In this document: piece after piece, positions 21,658-33,055 of the stretch | How the letters are laid out: the number at the start of each line of letters is the position of its first letter | Numbering within the stretch: position 1 is the first letter of the stretch | NCBI GenBank assembly: GCA_002245135.1 | Contig: NGBS01000021.1 | Location: 1 to 64,000 of the forward strand | Direction of reading: 5' to 3' | DNA: 64,000 bases | DNA from: Proteromonas lacertae | Taxonomy: Eukaryota; Sar; Bigyra; Opalinata; Proteromonadidae | Translations under genes and position numbers: made by a program | The notes under the pieces: generated by a model | Seen by the model: the letters and a program-made list of their open reading frames with translations, nothing else | Told to the model about the DNA's origin: nothing | Databases searched by the model: none

Positions 21658-24444
21658 TTAGTTTTTAATTCTATTTGATATTTTCATCAATAATTCCAAT
21701 ACTCCTTCATTCTCATTATCAACTATATATGAATGAGGATTTTCCAAGAATTTATTAAATTTCATCAAAATATTACATTTTAACTTTAACACTTTATTTA
21801 GGTATTGTCTATTTACTTTCAAACTGTAATTATTATTTATTCTATACACACAATCACCTAACAATGTGTTAACCTCAACCTTTTCTTTATAATCAAGACT
21901 ATGACATAATAACAACAATAGCAATGGATTGATAATACTAACCATTTTATAAAACGAATTACTTCTTCGTAGAAAACATAATTCATTAAAAACAATCACA
22001 GTTGTATCTCTACTTCTAATAAATGAATCACGAGAAATACAACTTCCTGGAAATATATAACCACCAGTATCTTTGTTAATAAAAGTTGAATTCTTAATAT
22101 ATCCACTTCTACATGCAATGTTTGGATATAAACCCATTGTGATTATTGAGTTAATATAGTCGAAGTTATTACTATACTTATTAATTACTAAAAGATCTTG
22201 TCTTTCAATGATTTTATGCCTTATAAGTATATCCTTGATTTCTATAACTATATTCTTTGCATATTCAACCTTTTCTAATAACAGGAAATTATCTTCACAG
22301 TATTTCTCTAATTCAGATGGAAATAATTCTTCTAATTCATTGAATATGTTTCTATAGAAAATAAAATTCAAAATATCTATACAAGTAACAAATAAAATCA
22401 CTATCAATAGATCTACTCATTCTCTTTTTATAACTATTGTTTCTATTCTTTTCATAATCATTATGATGTATTTTGAAAATATCTTTAACTGACAATATAC
22501 TAATGATCTTTAGAATTGAATCAAAACACTTAAACATTACACCAAATAATAACAATTTTGCATAATTTGGTTGTAATGGAATATCTACTAGGAAATGACC
22601 TAACCTTGTTAATTTTTCTTCATTTGTTAAAGCACCAATTGAAATTAGGTTACTTAATCCTTTCATAACATTCTCTCTTTCAGGAGGATCTAATAATCTC
22701 CCTAAGAATTCTTCAACTCTAAAATTCATTTGTCTATCTAATGATCTACTTCTTAATATCACTTCATCTAATGACATTCTTTGAATTTCTGGAATTGGAT
22801 AAGGTTCAAATCTCATGAAATCATTTTTTGTATATAAATGATAACAAATACCATTCTTTGTTCTTCCTGCTCTGCCTTTTCTTTGAATCACATTTGCTTG
22901 AGATATATACTCCGTAGTTAATGATGTAACACCACTCTTTGGATTATATACATTTACATTGGCTAAACCTGTATCAATAACATAAGATATTTCATCCATA
23001 GTCACAGATGTTTCTGCAATATTTGTGGATAAGACTACTTTTCTATCTCCATCTGTTGGAATGAACACTTTATTCTGATCTTCTGCTGATATTTCACTAT
23101 GAAGGAGTATGATATTCATATCATTAGCATGTATTTTTTCTTCTAATTGTTTTTTTACTTCACAAATATCTTTCCATCCTGGTAAAAACACTAAAATTCC
23201 TTCTTTAGGATCATTGGACTCTAAATGAATATCTCTTATTATATCAGCAACAAGATTATAGTTAACTTGTAAGTCATTTTCCTCTTCATTTGTATTATTT
23301 TCTATTGCACTGGTATACTTGTATTTAATATCTTCTAAATAGATATCTTCTACATCATATTCTCTTCCTGTCACTTGTACATGTTTACTTCCTGGTAAAT
23401 ACTCCATAAATTTATCCACTTGGAATGTAGCACTCATGATTATTACATGAATATTTGGATTTAGTTTTAATAATTTGTCTTTCACATATACTAATAAGAA
23501 ATCTAAAAATTGATCTCTCTCATGAGCTTCATCAATTATTAAATGAGTTATTCCCTCTAGCTTAGGATCATTATTCAATCTTCTTAATAATAAACCAGTT
23601 GTTACATATTCCAATTGAGTTTTACTACTCCATTTTGAATCAAATCGAATTGAATATGCAATTGTATCTCCCACCTCTTCTCCTCTTTCCTGAGCAACAC
23701 GAGTTGCTAAACTGATTGATGATATACGTCGAGACTGACAACAGATTATACATGCTTCTGGACCTAATTCTTTATCGTTTAATATCATTTGAGGTACTTG
23801 TGTGCTTTTACCACATCCTGTTTCACCTGTTATTATAGTTATTATATTGGACTTTATTGCAGCTATAATGCTATCTTTTTCTTTTGTTATTGGCAATTCA
23901 TTAACAGGTTGTCCATATTGCTCTATTTTCTGCTGTATTTTATTCCATCTTTCTAGCCAAGCTTCTTTATCCCTTTCAAGTATATTCTCTTCACTTTGTT
24001 TCTCAATAACTCCACTACAGTATATTAAAAGAAGTAATTATACAATAAATTACTATCATTAATATCAGTATCTATATTAACAATATTATTTCTTATCAAG
24101 TACATGTCTACATCTGATTCACAAACAGTTGGACATTTTAACTCAAATTTAGGCTTTTTAACAAGTACACTTTTACTTACTCCTAATTTAAACTATATAA
24201 TATATAAATCATACCACCACTAACAAATTCAGAATCAAGTCCTCTTTGTCTTGCTAAATTACATATTTTGCCATTTTGCTCAAATGTGTACCCTGAAAAT
24301 GTGGTACCTATATTATTATATTATGTTATGAATAATACTATCTCTGTCAGACTTTTTAAATACATTAATTTCATCAATCACTCTTTTATTAAAATTTTTT
24401 CTTTGATTTGAAATAAATCTGTTGTTATATCTACCGTTCAGCAT
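21658..24444 (-). CDS. R3H/DEAH-box RNA helicase, paralogue 1
   Basis: About 885 residues, six exons, start MLNGRYNNRFISNQ at 24444. Residues about 20-90 resemble an R3H domain (KICNLARQRGLDSEFVSG, then VSKSVLVKKP). The helicase core shows motif [11 protein letters not shown], motif II DEAH, motif III SAT, motif V-like STNIAETSVTMDE and motif VI QRKGRAGRTK, then winged-helix, ratchet and OB regions. R3H plus DEAH is the DHX9/DHX30/DHX36 layout, acting on structured RNA or G-quadruplexes; the exact orthologue is not clear. Motif VI has Lys where the paralogues have Thr or Gln. Domain 1 is nearly identical at nucleotide level to three paralogues nearby. Introns of about 28-38 nt use GTAT...TAG. 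Confidence 0.85.
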
Positions 24445-24549
24445 GATATTTTGAAATGATAAGTTAGTCACAGTGAATGTCGAGCTTTTTGTGAAAGTTT
24501 TTACATAAATCCAAAACCAACAACTCTATAACTAAAGAATTACAATATT

Positions 24550-27423
24550 TCAAAGTTTTGATATTACTTTCATTAAGTTGAAAAAGTCAGAATCTTTATC
24601 TGTTCCTATACAATCTGAAGGATTGTTTATAAAAATGTGAAATAAATGCCTCATTTTCTTTTTTAAATATTTAATATACTCATAATAATCTTTATTAACT
24701 TTCATCCTGAACTTTTCACTCAACATCACAATCATTTCATCATCTTTGCTTTTCTCCTGAGGCTCAAAATTATAAGGACAACACATTAATATTGTAAGAG
24801 GTTTAACTACAGCAGCATATTTGAAATAAATCCTATTCTTATTATCTCTATTCACTTCATCAAAAATCAATAATCTTGAATCATCATCATTGTACAAATT
24901 ATATTGTTGTATTACACTGGATGGATGGACATATCCACCAGCTTCTTCATTGAACATAAATACATTTGACTTTTTTACATGAATACTAACTTGAGGGAAT
25001 AATGCCATTGATATTAACTGAGTTACTAAACTTAAATCTTTATCATTTTCTGAAATAGATTCTATATCAGTATTTGCAATTATTTTTGACTTAATCATTG
25101 ATCTAGTTATATCATTTACCATTTCCTATGATAATAAAAATATACAAATATATATTAATACACCAATAGTTTTAATCTTTTTCATCACTATTTTGTTCTT
25201 TACACATTCCTTTTCATCAATTACATTATTTTGTACATTTAAATATGTTTGTAATAAAAAGGCATAATCATTAGGTGCTTTACGATTATTCCTTTTGAAA
25301 TCTTTTATTATCTCTCTTTCTTTTTTGTTTCTTGCATTTTTAAATATATCATTCACATTCAGTATACAGATGATTGTAAGTATACTTTTGTAACATTTGA
25401 AAAAAATCCCCAACTAAGTAATAGAATATATATATATACTAATAATAGATATGCATATTTTGGTAAAACCGGTATGTCATTAATATATTCACCTATCTTA
25501 GTCAATTGTTCATATTTATCCAAAGCTCCATAAGATTTCAATAGTTCTATTCCTGTATTAATCATCTCAATATCAGGCGGATCAAGCAATTTTGATAAAA
25601 ACTCACTTATTTTATATACACGCTTTCTATCTAATGATCTTGTTCTTAATATAACTTCATCCAACAGAATTCTTTGAATTTCAGGAATTGGATATTCATT
25701 CATCTTTTCTTGTTGTATCTTTTTTGTATATAAATGAAAGCATTCTCCTTCTTTTGTTCTTCCTGCTCTGCCAGTTCTTTGTCTGACATTTGCTTGAGAA
25801 ATTAATTCAGTTGTTAATGAAGTAATTTTGGTTTGACTATCATACTTATTTACTTTCATTAATCCTGTATCTATTACATACTTAACTTCATTAATTGTTA
25901 AAGACGTTTCTGCAACATTAGTTGATAGGACTATCTTTCTAGCATTACTTTTATCTTCATCTTTTCCTTCAGATGCACTTTTAAATACTTTACCTTGCTC
26001 TTCATTAGTAAGATTTGAATGTAATGGAAGTATATTACATGTATCACATATTGGATCTTTCCTTAATTTTTCTTCTAATTCCAATATTTCACTCCAACCT
26101 GGTAAAAATATCAGAATAGCATCTTCTTCAGTAGATGATGTATTACATATGATATATCTACATATACTAACAATCAGTTTATTATCAATCTTAAAATCAA
26201 AATCATCACTTCTAGGAGTAGATTCTTCACTTGGAGGTACTGGTTCATCGCTTTTACCATCCATATCATCATCATCATCATCATCTTTATCATCACGCTT
26301 TGTTTCAGTTGATTCATTGATCATTTCCTTTATTTCATCAAGCCAATGTTCTTTAACAGGATACATTCTACCTTCACAATTAATCCTTTGGGGATCACCA
26401 AAATATTTGCTTATCTTTTCTATTTGTAAGGTAGCACTCATGATTATTACATGAATATTTGGATTTAGTTTTAATAATTTGTCTTTCACATATACTAATA
26501 AGAAATCTAAAAATTGATCTCTCTCATGAGCTTCATCAATTATTAAATGAGTTATTCCCTCTAGCTTAGGATCATTATTCAATCTTCTTAATAATAAACC
26601 AGTTGTTACATATTCCAATTGAGTATTTTCATTCAACTTAGTTTCAAATCGAATTGAATAAGATACTGTTTCACCGACTTTCTCACCTCGTTCTTCAGCT
26701 ACTCTCTCAGCTAAACCAACTGCACATAATCTTCGAGGTTGACAACAGATTATACATGCTTCTGGACCTAATTCTTTATCGTTTAATATCATTTGAGGTA
26801 CTTGTGTGCTTTTACCACATCCTGTTTCACCTGATATCATAAATACACGATTGGCTTTAATCCCATTAATAATTACTTCTGTATAATTATTTATTGGTAA
26901 ATCTTTAGCTGAAGATGGTAATGAAAATAATCCCTTTTCTACTCTTTCATTATATCTTCTTTTCCAATTTTCAACATCTCTTTTTATTTGATAAACTTCT
27001 TCTTTAACTTCAAGAGGCATTCTAGATAAGAATATATTCGATTATTATGAATATACGGTATATAATTTGCACCATTTAAATCTTCTTTATCTTTATTTTC
27101 TTCATAATATGTTTTAATCTCATCTTCATGTAAATTCTCACATTTTACATTAGAAAAGAATCTGTTAATTATAACAAATATAGGAGAGACAAGTCCTTTA
27201 ATTCTACTAATTAAACCTCTTTGTGTAGCTAAATGTCTAATAATGGCTATTTGGCTTTTAGTATTTGCTTTTAACGAAAGTTCTTCTAATATATATTACT
27301 TTGATGTATACTTTTCTTACCATTCTTCTCAAATTCAATTAATTCATTGATTACTCTTTCACGAAACTTTTCATCTGGTTCAACATCTATATGCAATGTA
27401 TAAGGGTCATCTTCTTCAAACAT
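24550..27423 (-). CDS. R3H/DEAH-box RNA helicase, paralogue 2
   Basis: About 910 residues in five exons, start MFEEDDPYTLHIDVEPDEKF at 27423. An R3H-like segment (IIRHLATQRGLISRIKG) is followed, after a 35-nt intron, by NYIP joined to MPLEVKEEVYQIKRD. The helicase core has [17 protein letters not shown] and QRTGRAGRTK. An acidic, disordered insert (about 26.2-26.3 kb, DDKDDDDDDDMDGKSDE) sits between the two RecA domains. The C-terminal exons join through introns at about 25.41 and 25.15 kb. It is tandem with paralogue 1 on the same strand with only about 105 bp between them. RNA unwinding is the expected role, with cellular target unknown. Confidence 0.85.
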
Positions 27424-27599
27424 CACTTTAATAATCAAGATTTTAATAAAGAGAATTTCACAAGCTAAAAATTGGCTTGATCTTCAAAATACATGACTAT
27501 TACAAACAAAGATGTTAAATATAAGTAACACAGACATTTATCTGTTTTAAACTTAATAATACAAACAAAGACACAAAATAAACTATAAATTAAATATAA

Positions 27600-28773
27600 T
27601 TATATCACTGGAATTCTGTTCCAGAAATCCATATCTAATTTCTTAGCAGTCTTCAATTCACTAGTCTTCCACATCTCTTGAGCGGTATACAGTGCAGATT
27701 CTGAGGTAGATTGCATAGGATTAGGATTCATTTCACCATGCCAATTCTCAGTAGCATTAGGGTAAAATCCAGCATAACCTTGCATATTATTATTCATAGT
27801 TATTCTTAGGTCATTAGTTCTATAATCAGTTCCACCTTCAAGATGCGCTTGTTGATGACTGAATTTATTCCATGTGTTTTTAGGAATATGACCACCATAA
27901 CCAGGTATTTTACAACTATTCTTAGTGGTGCCATTATATAAATCTGAAGTTGTACCAGTCATACCAAATTCAGTCTTTGCTACTCTCTTTGTTGGATTGT
28001 CTCCAAATTTACCAACATCATAGTGATAAGTAGTATCTGGTGGTGGTCCATTTATTATTCTATCTCTCTCTCTTCTTCGGTTCCATTCTGGAATATCATT
28101 GGGATTAGCATGTGTGTGAAGATCTTCCTTCAATTTTGCTTCTAGTACTGGTACTTTATTAATTAAATCATCTCTGGATATAAGACCATCTTTATTCTTC
28201 TCAAATGCTTTATCAAATTCATCAACTTCTGTTATTGTAGGAGTTCTACCTAATGTTGTTGTTAGTAATGGCTTGATATCTTTTCTTGATATATATCCAT
28301 CTTCTGCAGCTACTTTATCAAATGCTTTATCAAAATCATCGACTGGGTGATCTATTACATCATGAATGGTAGAAGAAAAATCTTTATAGTCATCTTTGTA
28401 TGTTGATATACCAATAAATGGTTGAGGAGGCAATACTCTTTCAGCTTGATGAGCTAAATAACCCATTCTTTCTGGTACTTTATAATCTTTTCTTTTGTAT
28501 GTATTTTGTGTACACGTTATTGTAGATTCAAATAATGGAGCTGTTGTTGTAGTTGAACCCAATCTATATTAAAATTTGAATTATAATGCAAAATACGTGG
28601 ATGATGGTCGATAATTAGTATTTTGTGCCATTTCTGAATAGAATGTATCTCTATTTTCAGTACCTACAGCGATTAATTACATAAACTATACCCACCGACA
28701 GAACCTCTTTATCAGTTCGTTTATATGGTACAAATCCTTTGTAGCCATATACTTTTGAGCCGTCTGGAAACAT
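27600..28773 (-). CDS. EF-hand ciliary microtubule-associated protein (CIMIP2/FAM166-like motifs)
   Basis: About 370 residues in three exons, start MFPDGSKVYGYKGFVPYKRT at 28773; introns of 28 and about 32 nt join to LGSTTTTAPLF. Two EF-hand-like units lie in the middle: FDKVAAEDGYISRKD (degenerate) and FEKNKDGLISRDD (a near-canonical calcium loop). The motif GY.G(F/H)(V/I/Y)P occurs three times (GYKGFVP, GYGGHIP, GYAGFYP). This motif is typical of FAM166/CIMIP2-type microtubule inner proteins of cilia. Calcium-responsive binding inside or along axonemal doublets is inferred. It is divergent from the ciliary gene CYB5D1 with 134 bp between the starts, which supports a flagellar role. Confidence 0.65.
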
Positions 28774-28907
28774 GTTAAGTCTCTTAAAATAAGAAATAAA
28801 AAAATAAAACGGACGAGCCTAATTTGATAAAAACTAGATCTGAGTCAAGTATATATTCCCTATTTGCAAAATAGATATTAATTCTATTTTTCGTTTCTTT
28901 ATTTTTA

Positions 28908-29729
28908 ATGGTGGAAGGTATATTTTATAGTAATAGTAACATTTTAGATTTTGTTATCGGCAAACATAGAAGAGTTTACACTCCATTAGAAGTCTCATAT
29001 CATAATGTAGCAACTGTATGTTTGAGCATATAATGAATAGGATTGTTGGATTTCATTGTTCCAGAAAGTATATGATTTAACAGAATTAGTTAAACAAAAT
29101 GATAGTATAAATAAATGTGATTATTGTAACTATAGACGAATTATCTCAACCAATTATTCGTAATGCTGGTTTGGACGTGACAAAATGGTTTGACAAAAAA
29201 ACTAGAACTGTATTGATAATTTGTATTTATATGTGTAATAGTACAGACAAAAGTTTGATGAGAATAAGAAAATTATGGTTCCTGATTTACCAGAAGGCAG
29301 ATTCATCCATGTACCACCTTCAGAACCAGTCTCCAATTGGGCAACTGATTTTAAAACACCATGGTGGGATAATGATGAATTAGTAATAGGTTCATTATCT
29401 TCAAGAACACGTTATGTAGATATAATAAACACATTAACTGAACAAGAGTGTAGATTGGAAGTATCTAGTGAAGAAACGTTAATGGAAATATTAGATCGTT
29501 ATTTAGAATATAATAGTAATGCTAATAGTTACACATGGAAAGTATTGGATAAAGGTGAGTTTAGAGTGTTGGATATGGATAAGACGTTGGATGAAAATGG
29601 AGTATTTATTTAATTTTTGTTTACTATATATAGATTATTAACGAAGCCGATGAATTTGATCGTTTAGATATTCCCGAAGATTATTTCTACCCAATAATTC
29701 ACTTATACTACAATGATGATTTAATATAA
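28908..29729 (+). CDS. CYB5D1: Cytochrome b5 domain-containing protein 1 (ciliary)
   Basis: About 233 residues in five exons with introns at 29016-29040, 29105-29135, 29210-29241 and 29602-29633 (25-32 nt). The product follows human CYB5D1 along its length: RRVYTPLEVSYHN, KVYDLTELV, AGLDVTKWFDKKTR, EGRFIHVPPSEPVSNWATDF, KTPWWDNDE, IGSLSSRTRYVDIINTLTEQ, LDRYLEYNSNANSYTWK and a final YYNDDLI. CYB5D1 is a haem-domain protein of cilia linked to axonemal signalling, and it is lost in organisms without cilia. Its presence beside an EF-hand ciliary protein is strong evidence that this organism builds flagella. The length equals the animal protein (about 228). Confidence 0.93.
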
Positions 29730-29884
29730 CAATTATTTCTTTATTTTTTTTAATATTATTATTTGTGATATAATTATTAGCTTAATAACTAACAATTGAA
29801 TAATCTTCTTACAAATAATATAGAATAGGAAGAATATTTAAAACGAAGAAAAAAAGAAGTTTTGAGAATAAAACTATTTTAAAA

Positions 29885-30762
29885 ATGTCTACAAATGAAA
29901 TACATCAATCAGGAAAATCACTTTTTGACGAATGCGCTAAAGAATTTGATGAAGACCCACTAACTGCTGAAATGAGTAAAAAGACTTTAGAAATCTTCAA
30001 AGAAATGGATTTAATTAACAAAGAACAAGAATGCTTAGTATATGCCACACATAATAAATAGGATTTTGGTATTGGAACAGGTAATTTTTCACTTTCATTA
30101 ATTGATTCTGTCAAAAGCATTCATGGAATAGACACTTCTAATGGTATGCTTGAGATATTAAAGAAGAATATCGATGAGAAGAATGTAGGTGATAAAATAA
30201 CCTATGAAAATGTATTTTTGAGCAAACCTCGTATACTGGTTATAAATATATAATTGATCATTAGATCAATTGAATCATATGTATAATTTGATTTATACTC
30301 AACTAACTCTTCACCATTGTGAAGATCCTTCAATGATGATAAATTTATTAGTATATATCACTATTTGTTCAGAATATAACATTAGTCAACTCATTTACTA
30401 GATGATGGAATTATGGTAGTTGTTGAATTAGAAAAGAATGAGTATATATCTATAAACTATATTAACACATAGAGATTCTCATTATTTCTTTAATGCAACA
30501 AGCCACAAATGCCCTGATAGTAAAGATGATAACAAAGATAAAGGAATATTCCATGAAGGTTTAACTATTGAATCAATTGAACAAGCATTGAGAAATTCAG
30601 GAATAAAACCATTTGAACCTAAAAAGGTATATCCATATATTTATACTTATTTTTGTTATACAGTTCGAAATTGAAAGAGAAGTAAGAATTCCAGATGAAA
30701 ACATTGATAAAAAAATGAAATTCAATATGATTGTTGTTGTTGGAAGAAAAATGTCAGATTAA
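29885..30762 (+). CDS. SAM-dependent methyltransferase (class I)
   Basis: About 238 residues in six exons; start MSTNEIHQSGKSLFDECAKE, end VVVGRKMSD. The SAM-binding motif I DFGIGTGNFSLSL begins exon 2, after a 24-nt intron. An acidic loop (SIHGIDTSNGMLEIL) matches motif II, and TQLTLHHCEDP is the post-II segment. The remaining introns are 31-37 nt; the last ends in CAG rather than TAG. This is a Methyltransf_11/12-type protein with a small-molecule or protein substrate that cannot be deduced. It lies downstream of CYB5D1 on the same strand with about 155 bp between. Confidence 0.8.
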
Positions 30763-30865
30763 ATTCGAATTTAATACTATTCTTTGCTGTTTCTTTGAAA
30801 TGATTGTTTTCAAGCAAAAAATAAAGGCTTGAGTCATAAAATTTTAAAATCTTAATTTTCTCAAT

Positions 30866-31301
30866 ATGGAATGGCGAAAAGAGTATATAATCATTTTATT
30901 TGAAAAAATATAGATGTGAAGAGAATATGAAGAATAATAAGAAGAGTATAATTAACAAATTATTATAATCCTTCTAGGACAATCACCCAAATCTAACAAC
31001 AAAAGACAAAAAACTGGAGGTGATAGGATGAATAGAAATTATGGAGATAATAAGGATTATCAAAGTAGTTTATCAAAATCAGACAGTCAAGAACAAACAG
31101 CATATCAAATTCTATGGGACAGTATATAATTTGTTTTTAAGATTATATTTTAATAGTTTATAATGATGCTGAAAGGATGTATGACAAGTGTTCTAGTATT
31201 TTCTATATAATATCATAAAAATAGAAAAAGTAGATTTATTAGATCTTCCTATACACTATAAACTAGAAGATGTGTATTTGCAAGATATCTATCAATGTTA
31301 A
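30866..31301 (+). CDS. Small spliced orphan gene
   Basis: About 105 residues from five short exons, start MEWRKECEENMKNNKK. Introns of about 29-35 nt (GTAT...TAG) at about 30.88, 30.95, 31.12 and 31.19 kb are all phase-compatible and give one open frame. The first half is basic and polar, probably disordered (SPKSNNKRQKTGGDRMNRN). The second half is helical (AYQILWDIYNDAERMYDKC) and ends VYLQDIYQC. No family is recognised. Without splice awareness the gene is invisible, since no exon is longer than about 170 nt. Confidence 0.5.
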
Positions 31302-31464
31302 TTTTTCTTTAATTTTTAATTATCAATTATATAGACGTTATTATGGTCATATTCTTTTCGATTATTGGTTGAATTGTAGTATAATCTGCGAATCTGAGTC
31401 TTAAAACAAATAAAACACTTTTATTGGACCACGAATCAAACGTTTCTCGAACCTTTTTTCTCAA

Positions 31465-32934
31465 ATGTTGTTATATTTAACGCTGCTTGTATATTTATGT
31501 GATTTATAAATGTAGTTTATGCTTTTAATTGTTGGTGCGGTTGAGATTACTCCGTCAAAATTAAGGTCAGCTGCTGAAAAAGCCTTTGTAGCAGGGGATT
31601 ACAATAAAGCAATAGGATTTTATTCAAAATGCATTAAATTAGAGCCAAATAACATTCAGAATTATTATAAAAGATTCAGAGTTTACTCTAAAATGCAAAA
31701 GTATTCAGAGGCACTTAATGATTTAGATTCTGCTCTTAAAATAGATCCTAAATTTTCACAAGCATTAGGAAGAAGAGCAAAGTTAAATCTTCAACTAGGT
31801 AACTTTGAATCAGCTATTAAAGATGCTACAGAGTTGAATGCAATTGATAAAGACTCATCAACAGCAAAAAGTGTAATAACAGATAGTAACACCTGCATAG
31901 AACTAGTTAGACAAGCAGACAGTTTATTCAATCAAAACAATTTTGATCAGGCAAAGGATATATATAATAGATTGTTAGAAATAGCAACATACAATATCGA
32001 TTATCGTCACAAGAAATGCGAATGCTTGTATCAACAAGGAGATTATTACAGTATCTTAAATGAAGCAAGTATATTGTTGAAATATGATAAAGATGATCTA
32101 TATGCTTTAAATGTAAGAGGAGATGCGCATTTCAACTTAGGTGAATATGAGATGGCAACTAGACACTATCGACAATGTCTATTATCTGATCCAGAGTATA
32201 AGAAGTGTAAAGTGGCAATGAGACTGGTGAAATCATTTACTAAGAACATTGAAAGAGTAGAAGAAGCTATTAACAATCAACAATATCAAGAAGGGATAGA
32301 GAGTATTAACAAATTATTGAGTTTGAAAGTAAGTGGTAATGAAAATGTAAAGAAAATAGTGAAATTACAATGTAAATTATATTCTAAAATGAAAAATAAG
32401 AAAGAAACAATGGAATACTGTGAGAAAGCAATTTCATTGGATAATAAAGATATAGACAGTGCAATATTAATAGGTGATTTATATATGGAAGAGGAGAAAT
32501 ATGAAGAAGCAGTAAGAGCCTATAAACGAGCACAAGAGATGGATAATGACAATCAACAAGCTAGAGAGAAAGTACAAAAAGCAGAGACAGCATTGAAACA
32601 AAGCAAGCAAAAGAATTATTATAAAATACTAGGCGTTTCAAGAACAGCATCACAGAAGGAAATTAAAAAAGCATATCGAAAGAAAGCCTTGGAAAACCAT
32701 CCAGATAAAGTACCTGAAGATAAAAAAGAAGCTGCTGTTAAGAGATTCCAAGATATTGGTGAAGCTTATGAGGTATTATCTAATCCTGAATCTAGAGGTA
32801 AGTATGATAGAGGTGAAGATCCATTGCATGAACAACAACAACCTCAACAAGGATCACCATTTACATTCCATTTTGGAGGTGGTCAAGGGTTTAATTTTGG
32901 TCAAGGAGGTAATTTTCATTTTAAGTTTGGTTAG
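31465..32934 (+). CDS. DNAJC3: ER co-chaperone DNAJC3/P58IPK (TPR repeats plus J domain)
   Basis: About 480 residues; one 27-nt intron (31489-31515) lies inside the signal peptide ([18 protein letters not shown]). Nine or so TPR motifs fill residues 20-370 (for example [20 protein letters not shown] and [20 protein letters not shown]). A J domain follows ([20 protein letters not shown]) with the HPD motif in [11 protein letters not shown]. The end is a Gly/Phe-rich segment ([15 protein letters not shown]). This TPR-J order with a signal peptide defines DNAJC3. It holds unfolded clients in the ER lumen and passes them to BiP through the HPD loop. Length is close to the human protein (504). Confidence 0.92.
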
Positions 32935-33055
32935 AAGGAATATTTGTAAGTTTAAGAGTTATATTTATCTTATTATTAAAAAAATCATTTTCCTTACCTG
33001 TTTTTTTGAGGTATGTTTGAATAGAAAGCTTGGCTATTCAGTGTGAAAAATAAGA

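Noticed and set aside
26149-26842. Plus-strand ORFs opposite helicase 2, recurring opposite helicases 3 and 4
   Set aside because: They recur only because the underlying helicase DNA is duplicated; composition is that of an antisense frame.
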